A stretch of DNA of 45,435 nt. Source: Alteromonas genovensis (GTDB taxonomy: Bacteria; Pseudomonadota; Gammaproteobacteria; Enterobacterales; Alteromonadaceae). This document shows, piece after piece, positions 37,126 to 45,325 of this stretch; the stretch's first letter is position 1; each line of letters begins with the position of its first letter. The position numbers and the translations under genes are program-made. Below the pieces are notes generated by a model. That model was not told the DNA's origin and did not search any database. It saw only the letters and a list, made by a program, of their open reading frames with translations. The stretch is from positions 1-45,435 of the forward strand of contig NZ_JAAAWO010000017.1 in assembly GCF_010500895.1 (NCBI RefSeq), read 5' to 3'.

Positions 37126-37830
37126 ATGAATAAGTCATTATCTATGTTAGAGAATCACCCGCATATTTGGCGGGCTAGAGAGCAGAGTCAGCAAGAAGAG
37201 CGATTTTCGCTGGGTTTTGATCAGTTAGATGAAGCGCTAAACGGCGGTATTTCAACCTCTGGCGTGATTCGTATACGCACACTAACTGGCATTGGCGAGC
37301 TCTCTCTATTCAAACACGTCATCAGCAAGCAGCGCACGCACAAGATGATTGCGTTTGTTAACCCGCCAGGAGATATTCAAGCCCCCTGGTTAGCAACATT
37401 TGGAATTGATGTTAAACAGGTTTTAATTGTAAAGCCGAGTACGGAAAAGGAGTCACTGTGGGCAACTGAACAGTGTTTGAAGAGTACGGCCTGCCATTGC
37501 GTTATTTTGTGGAGTAATGGGGTGAACACAAAGGAATCCAGACGACTACAAGTAGCAGCAACACATAACGATGCACTTTGTTTGCTTTTCACCCGCCCGA
37601 ACAGAAACAGTATGCACAACAGCGCAGCACTGCAGACATTACCTATCTCTCTAGATTTATGCCTTAACTATCGACAACATGCGTTGGAAGTCAGCGTGCT
37701 AAAGCAGCGCCACGGCTGGCCCAAAGATAGTATTGCCATACATAACGACTGGACTCCGAACAACCGTGCAATCAAGTGGGCAGTTGAACATAACAAAGTA
37801 AAACGTCATGTACTTCATTCAGTGAGTTAA
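37126..37830 (+). CDS. imuA: Translesion synthesis accessory protein ImuA
   Basis: A 234-residue RecA/SulA-like protein of the SOS mutagenesis cassette. LGFDQLDEALNGGISTSGVIRI (about 29-50) resembles the RecA-fold entry region, but no clear Walker A is present, as is usual for ImuA. In Pseudomonas and Caulobacter the ImuA-ImuB-DnaE2 set makes damage-induced mutations. The ATG has GGTG two bases upstream, weak. The stop overlaps imuB (TAATG). Regulated by LexA. Confidence 0.9.
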   Translation: MNKSLSMLENHPHIWRAREQSQQEERFSLGFDQLDEALNGGISTSGVIRIRTLTGIGELSLFKHVISKQRTHKMIAFVNPPGDIQAPWLATFGIDVKQVLIVKPSTEKESLWATEQCLKSTACHCVILWSNGVNTKESRRLQVAATHNDALCLLFTRPNRNSMHNSAALQTLPISLDLCLNYRQHALEVSVLKQRHGWPKDSIAIHNDWTPNNRAIKWAVEHNKVKRHVLHSVS

Positions 37831-39326
37831 TGATGTTGTGGGCATACCTGTATTTTCATCAAATCACCTTGGATACGCATGAAAAAGCGAGTTTGAGTGT
37901 GGGCAATAACTCACGCTACGACACGAAAAACGAAGCACGACATAAAAGAACAGGTGAATCGGCGAATGGGCAACACCAACCGGGCAAAACACAAACACCG
38001 GCTGTCATTGTTTATTGCGAAAAAACAAACCACATTGTTCAACGAAATAACGGGGCACTTCAGCAAGGTATAGAGATAGGCCACGGGCTTGCTCAGGCTG
38101 GTGCACTGTGTCCTCAAGTATGTATTATTCCTTTTAGTGAAGAAGACGAACGCCTCACTCTCGTACAATTAGCGCACCGACTCTATCCATTTGTTTCCGA
38201 TATTGTCATAGACACACATAACACACTGGCTATACGACTTGATAATTTAGTGCATTACTATGGCGGTCACAAAGAGCTGTGGAGCACTATCACCCATGAA
38301 CTTAATTTATCAAAAGTGAGCTACCACTTCGCTACAGCGTGGTCTATTGAAGCCGCACGAATACTGGCTTTAAATGGCGTTGATAACTATGAGTGCGACC
38401 GTGACAATATCAAACATAGGTTATCGCAATGCTCGCTGTCTTTAACTGCGTTGGATAAAAAAACAAAAGAAGCGCTGACTCGTGTGGGCATACGTCATGT
38501 TCATCAATTACTTGCCATGCCTGTACATGAGCTGGGCAGACGATTCGATAACAACACCATTTCATACCTCACTGCCCTGCGGGGAGAAACCTTTCCTCAT
38601 GTCACCCTTTTTCGGCCTGCAGAGCACTTTGAGCACTTCACGCTTCTCCCTTTTGATGTTGAAAACACTCAACATCTCACTCCTTTTATGGAAAAGCTAC
38701 TGGGCTATCTTGCGCACTACTTACGTGCCAGAAATTTACAAACGTCCACACTCTGCTTTCAAATTGATTTTCGAGAGCATCCATCAACGCAGTTAGAAAT
38801 AAAGTCAGCGCTACCACAAAGCACCGTCGACAGCTGGCTGTCTTTACTCACGCTACGCATTGAAAACGAAGTGTTACCTGAGCCAGCAGTATCGATAACC
38901 CTGCGCTGCGACAACTTCGAAACGATAGAAGGCAGTAATGGTGACTTCTTCAGTAATCGTTTTAACGAGGTAGCTCAGAAACAATTAATTGGACGTTTGA
39001 ACGCAAAGTTGGGGGAAGAGTGCACTTTTCAGCCAAAAGTGTCAGATACACATCAATTTGAGACTATGTCGAACGCTGAAATTTCATCTAGCATATCTGC
39101 ATCAACATTTACCTCAGACATTGTTCCTACTTTTCTATTCGACACTCCTAAACCACTGACTCAATCAACGAAAGTCTGTTTCGGCCCGGTAAGACTGCAC
39201 AGTGAGTGGTGGCATGAAACACCGCGAAAACGAGACTATTTTATTGCTCAAACCTTATATGGAGTGCGCATGCTGATATTTAAAGACGAAGACAATCAGT
39301 GGTGGGCACAGGGTCTTTTCAGTTAG
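37830..39326 (+). CDS. imuB: Y-family polymerase-like protein ImuB
   Basis: 498 residues, related to Y-family polymerases but lacking their catalytic carboxylates: the N-terminal strand reads WAYLYFHQITLDTH, and the later acidic site is replaced around FVSDIVIDTHNTLA. ImuB is a scaffold joining DnaE2, ImuA and the beta clamp. A polar low-complexity insert (about 20-55, Asn/Lys/Gln/Gly-rich) follows the first strand and looks lineage-specific. I did not find a clear clamp-binding pentapeptide. Two ATGs, at 37830 and 37833, are possible. Confidence 0.9.
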   Translation: MMLWAYLYFHQITLDTHEKASLSVGNNSRYDTKNEARHKRTGESANGQHQPGKTQTPAVIVYCEKTNHIVQRNNGALQQGIEIGHGLAQAGALCPQVCIIPFSEEDERLTLVQLAHRLYPFVSDIVIDTHNTLAIRLDNLVHYYGGHKELWSTITHELNLSKVSYHFATAWSIEAARILALNGVDNYECDRDNIKHRLSQCSLSLTALDKKTKEALTRVGIRHVHQLLAMPVHELGRRFDNNTISYLTALRGETFPHVTLFRPAEHFEHFTLLPFDVENTQHLTPFMEKLLGYLAHYLRARNLQTSTLCFQIDFREHPSTQLEIKSALPQSTVDSWLSLLTLRIENEVLPEPAVSITLRCDNFETIEGSNGDFFSNRFNEVAQKQLIGRLNAKLGEECTFQPKVSDTHQFETMSNAEISSSISASTFTSDIVPTFLFDTPKPLTQSTKVCFGPVRLHSEWWHETPRKRDYFIAQTLYGVRMLIFKDEDNQWWAQGLFS

Positions 39327-39333
39327 GGTTGTT

Positions 39334-42300
39334 ATGAATTACAGCGAGCTTTTCTGTCAAAGTCATTATAGCTTTCTAACGGGAGCCTCTTCTCCTGCCG
39401 AGTTAGTGACTACTGCTTCGTTTTTAGGTTACCAATCTATAGCTATAACCGATGAGTGTTCGGTGGCGGGTGTTGTACGCGCATTTGATGAGATAACCCA
39501 TCAACGTTTACCGATAAAACTTATTATAGGTAGCTATTTTGTATTTGATGACTCTCTTTCTTTTGTATTGCTATGCCCAAGTAAAGAAGCTTACAACGAG
39601 TTATGCCGAATTATTACTAATGCCCGTCGGCGCTCTGAAAAAGGCGAATACAAACTGGCAGAGTGGGATTTGCGCACCATTAAACATTGCCAGTTTATAT
39701 GGCTGCCATCCGGTAAAAAGGAGTACGACGACCACTGGGCAAGCTGGCTAGCAAAGCAGTCGGCTATTCAGGTTCATATCGGTGCGCAGCGGCTACTCGA
39801 TGGATTAGATCACCATAGGTTTGAAAACTATAACTATCTTCACGCAACCTATAGTTATCCAGTCATAGCCTGTACCGGCGTGCTTATGCATCATAGTGAC
39901 TGCTTGCCACTTCAGCATGTGTTGCACGCCACCCGAACACATAAGCCGGTAGATGAAATAGGGCGCGCCGCACTAAGTAACGCCGAAAGATGCTTGCGAA
40001 CCACGCAGAAAATTAAAAAATTGTACCCTGAAAAGTGGCTCCATAATGCCAGTACCCTAGCCTCACAGTGTCATTTTTCACTGAGCGAATTATGCTACCA
40101 ATATCCAGCAGAATTGGTGCCTTCGGGCTACACACCAACCTCATATTTACGGGCGTGTGTTGAACGTGGAATCAAACTGCGTTTTCCTGAAGGCTTACAG
40201 CCCGAGATAAGGCAAATTATAGAAAAAGAGCTAGTACTCATTAAAGAGCAAGAGTACGAATACTTCTTTCTCACTATTTACGATATTGTGCAGTTTGCTA
40301 AACAGCAAGGTATTTTATATCAAGGCCGAGGCTCAGCTGCTAATTCTGTCGTGTGTTACTGCCTTGAAATAACCGCTGTCGATCCTCGCCAAATTAATGT
40401 TCTTTTTGAAAGATTCATCTCAAAAGAGCGAAACGAACCTCCCGATATCGATGTGGATTTTGAACATCAACGGCGCGAAGAAATCATTCAGTACATTTTC
40501 AAAAAGTACGGCAGAGAGCGAACGGCTATTGCGGCTACTGTTATTTGCTACCGTTTTAAGTCGGCCTTCAAGGACGTGGGTAAAGCACTAGGATTCAGCG
40601 AATCTCAACTCGACTTTGTCATAAAGCAAATTAATCGACGGGACAAGGTAATTCCTTGGAAGTCTCAGTTAGCCGACCTTGGTTTAGACCCTAGTAATAA
40701 AAGGGTGAGTCTTCTTGTTGATTTAACAGAACAGTTGCTAGACACACCGCGGCACCTTTCACAACACGTGGGAGGTTTTGTAATAAGCGCAGGCCCTCTT
40801 TACGAGCTGGTACCTGTTGAGAATGCAGCAATGCCAGAACGCACTATTATTCAGTGGGATAAAGACGATATAGAAACACTTGGCTTACTCAAAGTGGATG
40901 TACTGGCCCTTGGCATGCTAAGCGCAATACGCCGAACATTTGAACTCATCAATAAGCAATTTCCAGTAGACGTGAGCATTCCCTTTATTACGAAGCTAGG
41001 CGATGACAAACAAGTCTTTGATATGATTTGCCAGGCCGATACCGTAGGCGTTTTTCAAATAGAGTCACGGGCTCAAATGACGATGTTACCGCGCCTCAAA
41101 CCCCGAAAATATTACGATCTTGTTGTGCAGATCGCCATTGTAAGGCCCGGTCCAATTCAAGGCGATATGGTACATCCCTATCTCATTCGACGTCATGGTA
41201 ACGAAACAGTTTCCTACCCTTCCAAGGAAGTTGAAAACGTATTATCTCGGACAATGGGTGTTCCCATTTTTCAAGAACAAGTCATCCAGCTTGCCATGGT
41301 GGCGGCAGGGTTTAGCGGCGGCGAAGCTGATCAGCTGCGAAGGGCAATGGCTAGTTGGAAAAAAGACGGTCGCATATTTGAATTCAGAGATAAGTTAATC
41401 AAGGGAATGACGGATAAAGGCTATGACAGTACCTTTGCGCACAACCTATTTGAGCAGATTAAAGGCTTTGCGGGTTATGGATTTCCTGAGTCTCACTCTG
41501 CATCATTTGCAGTATTAGCCTATGTGTCTTGCTGGCTTAAATTTTATTTTCCGGTGGAGTTTTACGTGGCGTTACTTAACAGTTGGCCTATGGGCTTTTA
41601 TACGCCATCGCAATTGGTTCAAGATGCTAAGCGACATAATATTAAAGTATTACCGCCTTGCGTTAATAACTCCAATGTAGAACATATAATGGTGATAGAT
41701 GGCGAACAAAAGCTGCTGCGTTTAGGGTTAACTCTCATTAAAGGGCTGAGTAAAGAAGGCGCTGATGCCGTCGTTAGTCGGCGCCCTAAAAATGGCTTTA
41801 GCAGTGTAAATCAGGTTAGGCAAATAAAGCTACGTAGTAACGAACTAGAGGCGCTCGCAAGTGCCGATGCTTTTAAACTAATTTCTGGTAATCGGTATGA
41901 AACTCGGTGGCAGATGATGGATAGTCAAGCCAGCCTTCCTCTTTTTGAAGATGTTACTTCAAATTATAATGCTGACAATATAAGCGTAAAAGACGGTGAG
42001 CCGCTGCACTCTCAACCTTCTCAACCTTTATGTAATGCTCCCTCAGCAGCTCAAAACTTGCTTGAAGATTATGCAGCCACTGGGCTATCTGTTGATAATC
42101 ACCCTATTTCATTGCTCAAACAACATAAAAATCTTAATAAGATTAGCTGGGCACACACCCTTTCTCATAAACCAAACCGGTCAGTGGTGAGCATACTTGG
42201 TGCTGTAACTGGTAGACAGGCGCCTGGTACAGCATCTGGCGTTACTTTTCTCACCTTGGAAGATGATACGGGTAATGTGAATGTTGTTGTGTGGCAAGCC

Positions 42301-42465
42301 ACCGCTAGAGCTCAACAAAAAGTATTTTTGAAAGCCAAACTGCTTCAAGTTAACGGTATTGTTGAACATTCTAAAGAAGGAGTTGTACACGTTATTGCAG
42401 GCAAACTGGTTGATAGAACACCGTGGCTAGAATCGATTATTATTCCATCTCGCGATTTTCATTGA
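39334..42465 (+). CDS. dnaE2: Error-prone DNA polymerase DnaE2 (ImuC)
   Basis: A 1043-residue C-family polymerase. The N-terminal PHP domain begins CQSHYSFLTGASSP. The catalytic Asp residues lie in PDIDVDF (370-376) and in LKVDVLALGM (Asp522), all present. A helix-hairpin-helix region (LGLTLIKGLSKEGADAV) and a C-terminal OB domain follow. Length is close to the DnaE2 norm and below replicative DnaE (about 1160). It is third in the SOS cassette, 7 bp after imuB. There is no obvious terminator after it. Confidence 0.95.
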   Translation: MNYSELFCQSHYSFLTGASSPAELVTTASFLGYQSIAITDECSVAGVVRAFDEITHQRLPIKLIIGSYFVFDDSLSFVLLCPSKEAYNELCRIITNARRRSEKGEYKLAEWDLRTIKHCQFIWLPSGKKEYDDHWASWLAKQSAIQVHIGAQRLLDGLDHHRFENYNYLHATYSYPVIACTGVLMHHSDCLPLQHVLHATRTHKPVDEIGRAALSNAERCLRTTQKIKKLYPEKWLHNASTLASQCHFSLSELCYQYPAELVPSGYTPTSYLRACVERGIKLRFPEGLQPEIRQIIEKELVLIKEQEYEYFFLTIYDIVQFAKQQGILYQGRGSAANSVVCYCLEITAVDPRQINVLFERFISKERNEPPDIDVDFEHQRREEIIQYIFKKYGRERTAIAATVICYRFKSAFKDVGKALGFSESQLDFVIKQINRRDKVIPWKSQLADLGLDPSNKRVSLLVDLTEQLLDTPRHLSQHVGGFVISAGPLYELVPVENAAMPERTIIQWDKDDIETLGLLKVDVLALGMLSAIRRTFELINKQFPVDVSIPFITKLGDDKQVFDMICQADTVGVFQIESRAQMTMLPRLKPRKYYDLVVQIAIVRPGPIQGDMVHPYLIRRHGNETVSYPSKEVENVLSRTMGVPIFQEQVIQLAMVAAGFSGGEADQLRRAMASWKKDGRIFEFRDKLIKGMTDKGYDSTFAHNLFEQIKGFAGYGFPESHSASFAVLAYVSCWLKFYFPVEFYVALLNSWPMGFYTPSQLVQDAKRHNIKVLPPCVNNSNVEHIMVIDGEQKLLRLGLTLIKGLSKEGADAVVSRRPKNGFSSVNQVRQIKLRSNELEALASADAFKLISGNRYETRWQMMDSQASLPLFEDVTSNYNADNISVKDGEPLHSQPSQPLCNAPSAAQNLLEDYAATGLSVDNHPISLLKQHKNLNKISWAHTLSHKPNRSVVSILGAVTGRQAPGTASGVTFLTLEDDTGNVNVVVWQATARAQQKVFLKAKLLQVNGIVEHSKEGVVHVIAGKLVDRTPWLESIIIPSRDFH

Positions 42466-42530
42466 GATAATTTATGCTATCTTCATACAAGCTAGCGTAA
42501 CGTAATTGCATTATCGTTTTGGAGTATAAA

Positions 42531-43355
42531 GTGAAGCATTGGGCAGTAGCGTGTACTTTTGCAGTGTTTGGTATTTTGGGTAGTGCTAATGCCATAGCTG
42601 AACGTTTTATTGTAGGCGCACAAAATCTATCTTATTTCCCTCATTACGACTTTGAGTCAGATGTTGATAAAGGCGTTGGGTGGGCAATACTTGAAGCTTT
42701 TTCAGATGTATCAGGTCACGAGTTTATCTATGTAGACTTACCAATAAGGCGACTTCAGATGGAGTTAATGAAAGGCAATGTGGATTTCGTCTACCCTGAC
42801 AACGATAGGTGGTACAACAGTATTACAAGTACCAAAGATAAAAGCTTTTCTCTTCCACTCACTCATGCGGTAACGGGTACTATCGTAAAGAAAAAGAAAG
42901 CAGGTAAAGGCTTAACGGCAATAAAGAACCTGGCCATGCCGCTTGGTTTTACCCCTGTAAACTGGCAAGAAAGAGTCAATAATGGCGACACCTTACTCAC
43001 CTCAGTAAAAGATGTCCCGCAGGGATTTGCCTTACTTCAACAAGAAAAAGTTGATGCCTTAGATTTAGAATATCACGTAGCTCAATACTCAACCGCCACA
43101 TTACCGCAATACGATGATGTGACTTTAGACCTTACCTTGCCACACAATGAAGTCTCATTTTGCATTTCCACCTTAGCGCATCAGGACATTATTGATGAGC
43201 TAAACGGGTTTATTACATCAAACCCTGAGCTCATAAAGGAGATAAGGGCTAGGTATGCAATAACACCCCTCTCTGAACTTTTCGATACTCTGGTTAGTGA
43301 GCAGCAGTTAGCACCGAATGAAGTATGGACAAATACCGTGCCCAGCGCAGAATAA
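42531..43355 (+). CDS. Orphan family-3 solute-binding protein
   Basis: A 274-residue periplasmic protein with a signal peptide (HWAVACTFAVFGILGSANAIA). The mature part fits the SBP_bac_3 fold: an early strand ERFIVGAQNLSYFPHYDF, GWAILEAFSDVSGHEF, then PIRRLQMELMKGNVDFVYPD, where a dicarboxylate or amino-acid ligand pocket would lie. No permease or ATPase gene is nearby. GTG 42531 has GGAG 7 nt upstream, so I start there rather than at TTG 42519. It lies 65 bp after dnaE2 with no terminator visible, so SOS read-through is possible. Confidence 0.75.
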   Translation: MKHWAVACTFAVFGILGSANAIAERFIVGAQNLSYFPHYDFESDVDKGVGWAILEAFSDVSGHEFIYVDLPIRRLQMELMKGNVDFVYPDNDRWYNSITSTKDKSFSLPLTHAVTGTIVKKKKAGKGLTAIKNLAMPLGFTPVNWQERVNNGDTLLTSVKDVPQGFALLQQEKVDALDLEYHVAQYSTATLPQYDDVTLDLTLPHNEVSFCISTLAHQDIIDELNGFITSNPELIKEIRARYAITPLSELFDTLVSEQQLAPNEVWTNTVPSAE

Positions 43356-43449
43356 AGTTATAAATGACTTACACCCTTCTGCTTTGTAAAAACTTCTCAT
43401 CGCTGGGTAAATCTCTCTGCTGCAGCCGTGAATTTGCATCCTAAAAATC

Positions 43450-43521
43450 TTTAAACTACTGTTTTTAAAAACTTATATTACTTGGTCACGTTTTTGCTAA
43501 GACTCCTTATCATTAAGGAGT
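43450..43521 (+). promoter_or_regulatory. Putative promoter and Shine-Dalgarno-masking hairpin of the pagL-like gene
   Basis: A plausible -35 TTTAAA (43450-43455) and -10 TATATT (43474-43479) have an 18-bp spacer. In the short leader ACTCCTTA (43502-43509) is the exact complement of TAAGGAGT (43514-43521), closing a TCAT loop. The ribosome site AAGGAG lies wholly in the 3' strand of this 8-bp stem, 5 nt before the ATG. Such stems act as RNA thermometers or translational switches in other genes. The promoter is less certain than the hairpin. Confidence 0.65.
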
Positions 43522-43525
43522 ACAC

Positions 43526-44065
43526 ATGAACCGTTTTACACTTTTTTTCTACATTTTGCTTTTCCCTTCATTACTATTTACCACCAACTCAGTTTCGGCC
43601 AAACAAACTGTGAGTGCTGATTACATGCATGGATTTGATGGTATTGATGGGTTGAGGTTTGCCTACCGTCCATTTACACAAGATATTACTACCCAGTGGT
43701 TTGGCGATATAAAGCTCTATTGGGAAGCTAGCGCTGTTGTGTGGGAATACGGTGAAAGTAACACCAGAAGCACGAGCTATGCGGTTTCTTTAACCCCTGT
43801 TTTTATGAAACAGATTACGACCATTGCCAACCAGTATCCTCTATACATTGAAGCTGGCATTGGCGCTAGCTATATTGGCGATCAAGAAGTAGCGGGTAAA
43901 GACATTGGCTCTAACTATCAGTTTGAAGACCGACTCGGCGTATTCGTTGAGTTAGATGAAAGCCAACACGTGGCTGTAAGATACATGCACTTTTCAAATG
44001 GTGGATTTAACAGCGACAACCCAGGACTAGACTTTCTCAACCTATCCTACGCTTATCATTTTTAA
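43526..44065 (+). CDS. PagL-like lipid A 3-O-deacylase (acyloxyacyl hydrolase family)
   Basis: A 179-residue outer-membrane barrel with a signal peptide (cleavage near VSA-KQTV). The C-terminal active-site pattern RYMHFSNGGFNSDNPGLDF matches PagL: His155 and Ser157 correspond to the catalytic His126/Ser128 of the Pseudomonas protein. The third residue, Glu140 there, aligns with Asp169 here. It ends SYAYHF, with the terminal Phe typical of outer-membrane proteins. It would remove the 3-position acyl chain of lipid A. The ribosome site is strong but base-paired. Confidence 0.85.
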   Translation: MNRFTLFFYILLFPSLLFTTNSVSAKQTVSADYMHGFDGIDGLRFAYRPFTQDITTQWFGDIKLYWEASAVVWEYGESNTRSTSYAVSLTPVFMKQITTIANQYPLYIEAGIGASYIGDQEVAGKDIGSNYQFEDRLGVFVELDESQHVAVRYMHFSNGGFNSDNPGLDFLNLSYAYHF

Positions 44066-44077
44066 ATCAAAATAACG

Positions 44078-44117
44078 TGTGCTTAGCCCTATAGTCATGA
44101 ACTCCACGCTAAGCACA
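44078..44117 (+). other. Long-loop hairpin after the pagL-like gene
   Basis: TGTGCTTAGC (44078-44087) is exactly complementary to GCTAAGCACA (44108-44117), with a 20-nt loop and no T run. It may stabilise or end the transcript; the role is unclear. It opens the 498-bp gene-free gap 44066-44563. Confidence 0.5.
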
Positions 44118-44167
44118 TTCCATCACTTTGTATATTAAGCTCTCCTGCCAATAAATTTACCTTAGCT

Positions 44168-44300
44168 GCTATGCCCGCTATGCCCGCTATGCCCGCTATG
44201 CCCGCTATGCCCGCTATGCCCGCTATGCCCGCTATGCCCGCTATGCCCGCTATGCCCGCTATGCCCGCTATGCCCGCTATGCCCGCTATGCCCGCTATGC
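44168..44300. repeat. 9-bp tandem repeat array, 14.8 copies of GCTATGCCC
   Basis: Fourteen perfect units plus a 7-base partial unit, 133 bp in all, with no sequence variation between units. The plus strand has no stop codon in any frame across the array. One frame reads (Met-Pro-Ala)14 and ends MQHFQKTVSF at a TAA at 44327-44329, giving a 52-residue open frame without a ribosome site. The flank to 44563 is AT-rich, with one small palindrome (GCTCAT CA ATGAGC near 44505). Confidence 0.97.
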
Positions 44301-44563
44301 AGCATTTTCAAAAAACTGTTTCCTTTTAACAATCTTTTACGAAAAAAATAATGATGATTTTACTCAATTAACAATAAAAACAGCAGGTTAGGTTTTTGGC
44401 ATAAGTCGTGAATAATCTAATGTGAACAATTGGAAAGTTATAAGTGAATACTTTAAACGCAAATAAGATTTATAGAGATACTGGTATTTCGTATTTCATA
44501 GTTTAGCTCATCAATGAGCAACTCTGTAAATCGAGACACTATAGACATAGAAGGATTTATATT

Positions 44564-45124
44564 ATGAAAATTGCCACGCTTACCGTAGTAATAGGAACTG
44601 TACTTTCAACATCAGCTCTAGCAGGTCACCATGAAACTAAGATCGAGAAAAGCTTTAGCGCACTCGATATGGACGGCAGCGGATTTGTCACTAAAGCAGA
44701 AGCTAAAGGTACAGTAAATCCCAAACTGCTTGCGAAGATGGACACTGATGGCGATAACAAAGTAAGTCGTACAGAATTTAATAACTTTGTGGAAGAGAAG
44801 CCGAGCATGTTTAGCGACGATATTATTACATCAGCAAATACGCAAACTGTTACACAACCTTTAATGTCTGAACAAGAAAAGATGTCAGCATTAGATGATG
44901 GTGAAATGATTTCTGAGAAGAATAAAGAGCTTCGTACAGAAATGTCAGCTACAGCAGACAGCAGATTTACAGACCTCGATATGGACAGCAACGGCTCGCT
45001 CTCTATGAAGGAACTTGAAGCCAGTAAAATTGAAGGCAATATTTCAGATATGGATACCGATGGTGATGAAGAAATTACCAGAATGGAATACCGTGCATAC
45101 TTCGAGAAAATAGAAACTGAATAA
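44564..45124 (+). CDS. Secreted EF-hand calcium-binding protein
   Basis: A 186-residue protein with a signal peptide (KIATLTVVIGTVLSTSALA, cleavage before GHHE). Four EF-hand loops are visible: DMDGSGFVTKAE (35-46), DTDGDNKVSRTE (60-71), DMDSNGSLSMKE (139-150) and DTDGDEEITRME (164-175). They form two pairs joined by a polar linker. All loops keep Asp/Asn at positions 1, 3 and 5 and Glu at 12, so Ca binding is likely. AGAAGGA lies upstream. Target unknown; it converges on the rRNA operon. Confidence 0.85.
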   Translation: MKIATLTVVIGTVLSTSALAGHHETKIEKSFSALDMDGSGFVTKAEAKGTVNPKLLAKMDTDGDNKVSRTEFNNFVEEKPSMFSDDIITSANTQTVTQPLMSEQEKMSALDDGEMISEKNKELRTEMSATADSRFTDLDMDSNGSLSMKELEASKIEGNISDMDTDGDEEITRMEYRAYFEKIETE

Positions 45125-45134
45125 GCAATAAATG

Positions 45135-45275
45135 AGGTCAGATCCACATTCTTTGTCTATCATTCTAGTTTAAACACTAAAAATATTAGCAATATGGGGT
45201 TCTGACCCTGTTTTATGTTCGTTAGGTTGGATGTAGTGAATGTAATTGAGGATTAACGTGGACCTGACCCCCATT
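45135..45275. repeat. Cluster of degenerate inverted REP-like units
   Basis: AGGTCAGATCCACATT (45135-45150) is echoed in reverse complement by AACGTGGACCTGACC (from 45255) and more loosely by ATATGGGGTTCTGACCCTG (45192-45210). CCCCC-ATTATTTT-TGGGG (about 45269-45285) forms a small hairpin beside the last copy. The GGTCAGA/TCTGACC core resembles ends associated with REP-type (RAYT/IS200-like) transposases. No transposase is present here. Confidence 0.5.
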
Positions 45276-45293
45276 ATTTTTGGGGCAGAAAGC

Positions 45294-45320
45294 AAAAAAC
45301 CCGCCGTGAGGCGGGTTTTT
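45294..45320 (-). terminator. Terminator of the rRNA operon
   Basis: AACCCGCC-GTGA-GGCGGGTT gives an 8-bp stem. Read on the minus strand it follows the 5S gene directly and ends in TTTTTTG. Confidence 0.9.
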
Positions 45321-45325
45321 CTTAA

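Noticed and set aside
44168..44300. CRISPR array
   Set aside because: Units are 9 bp and contiguous, with no spacers and no cas genes nearby.
44626..45147. Long minus-strand open frame (173 codons)
   Set aside because: It is the complement of the four-EF-hand gene and has Ser/Leu-rich shadow composition.
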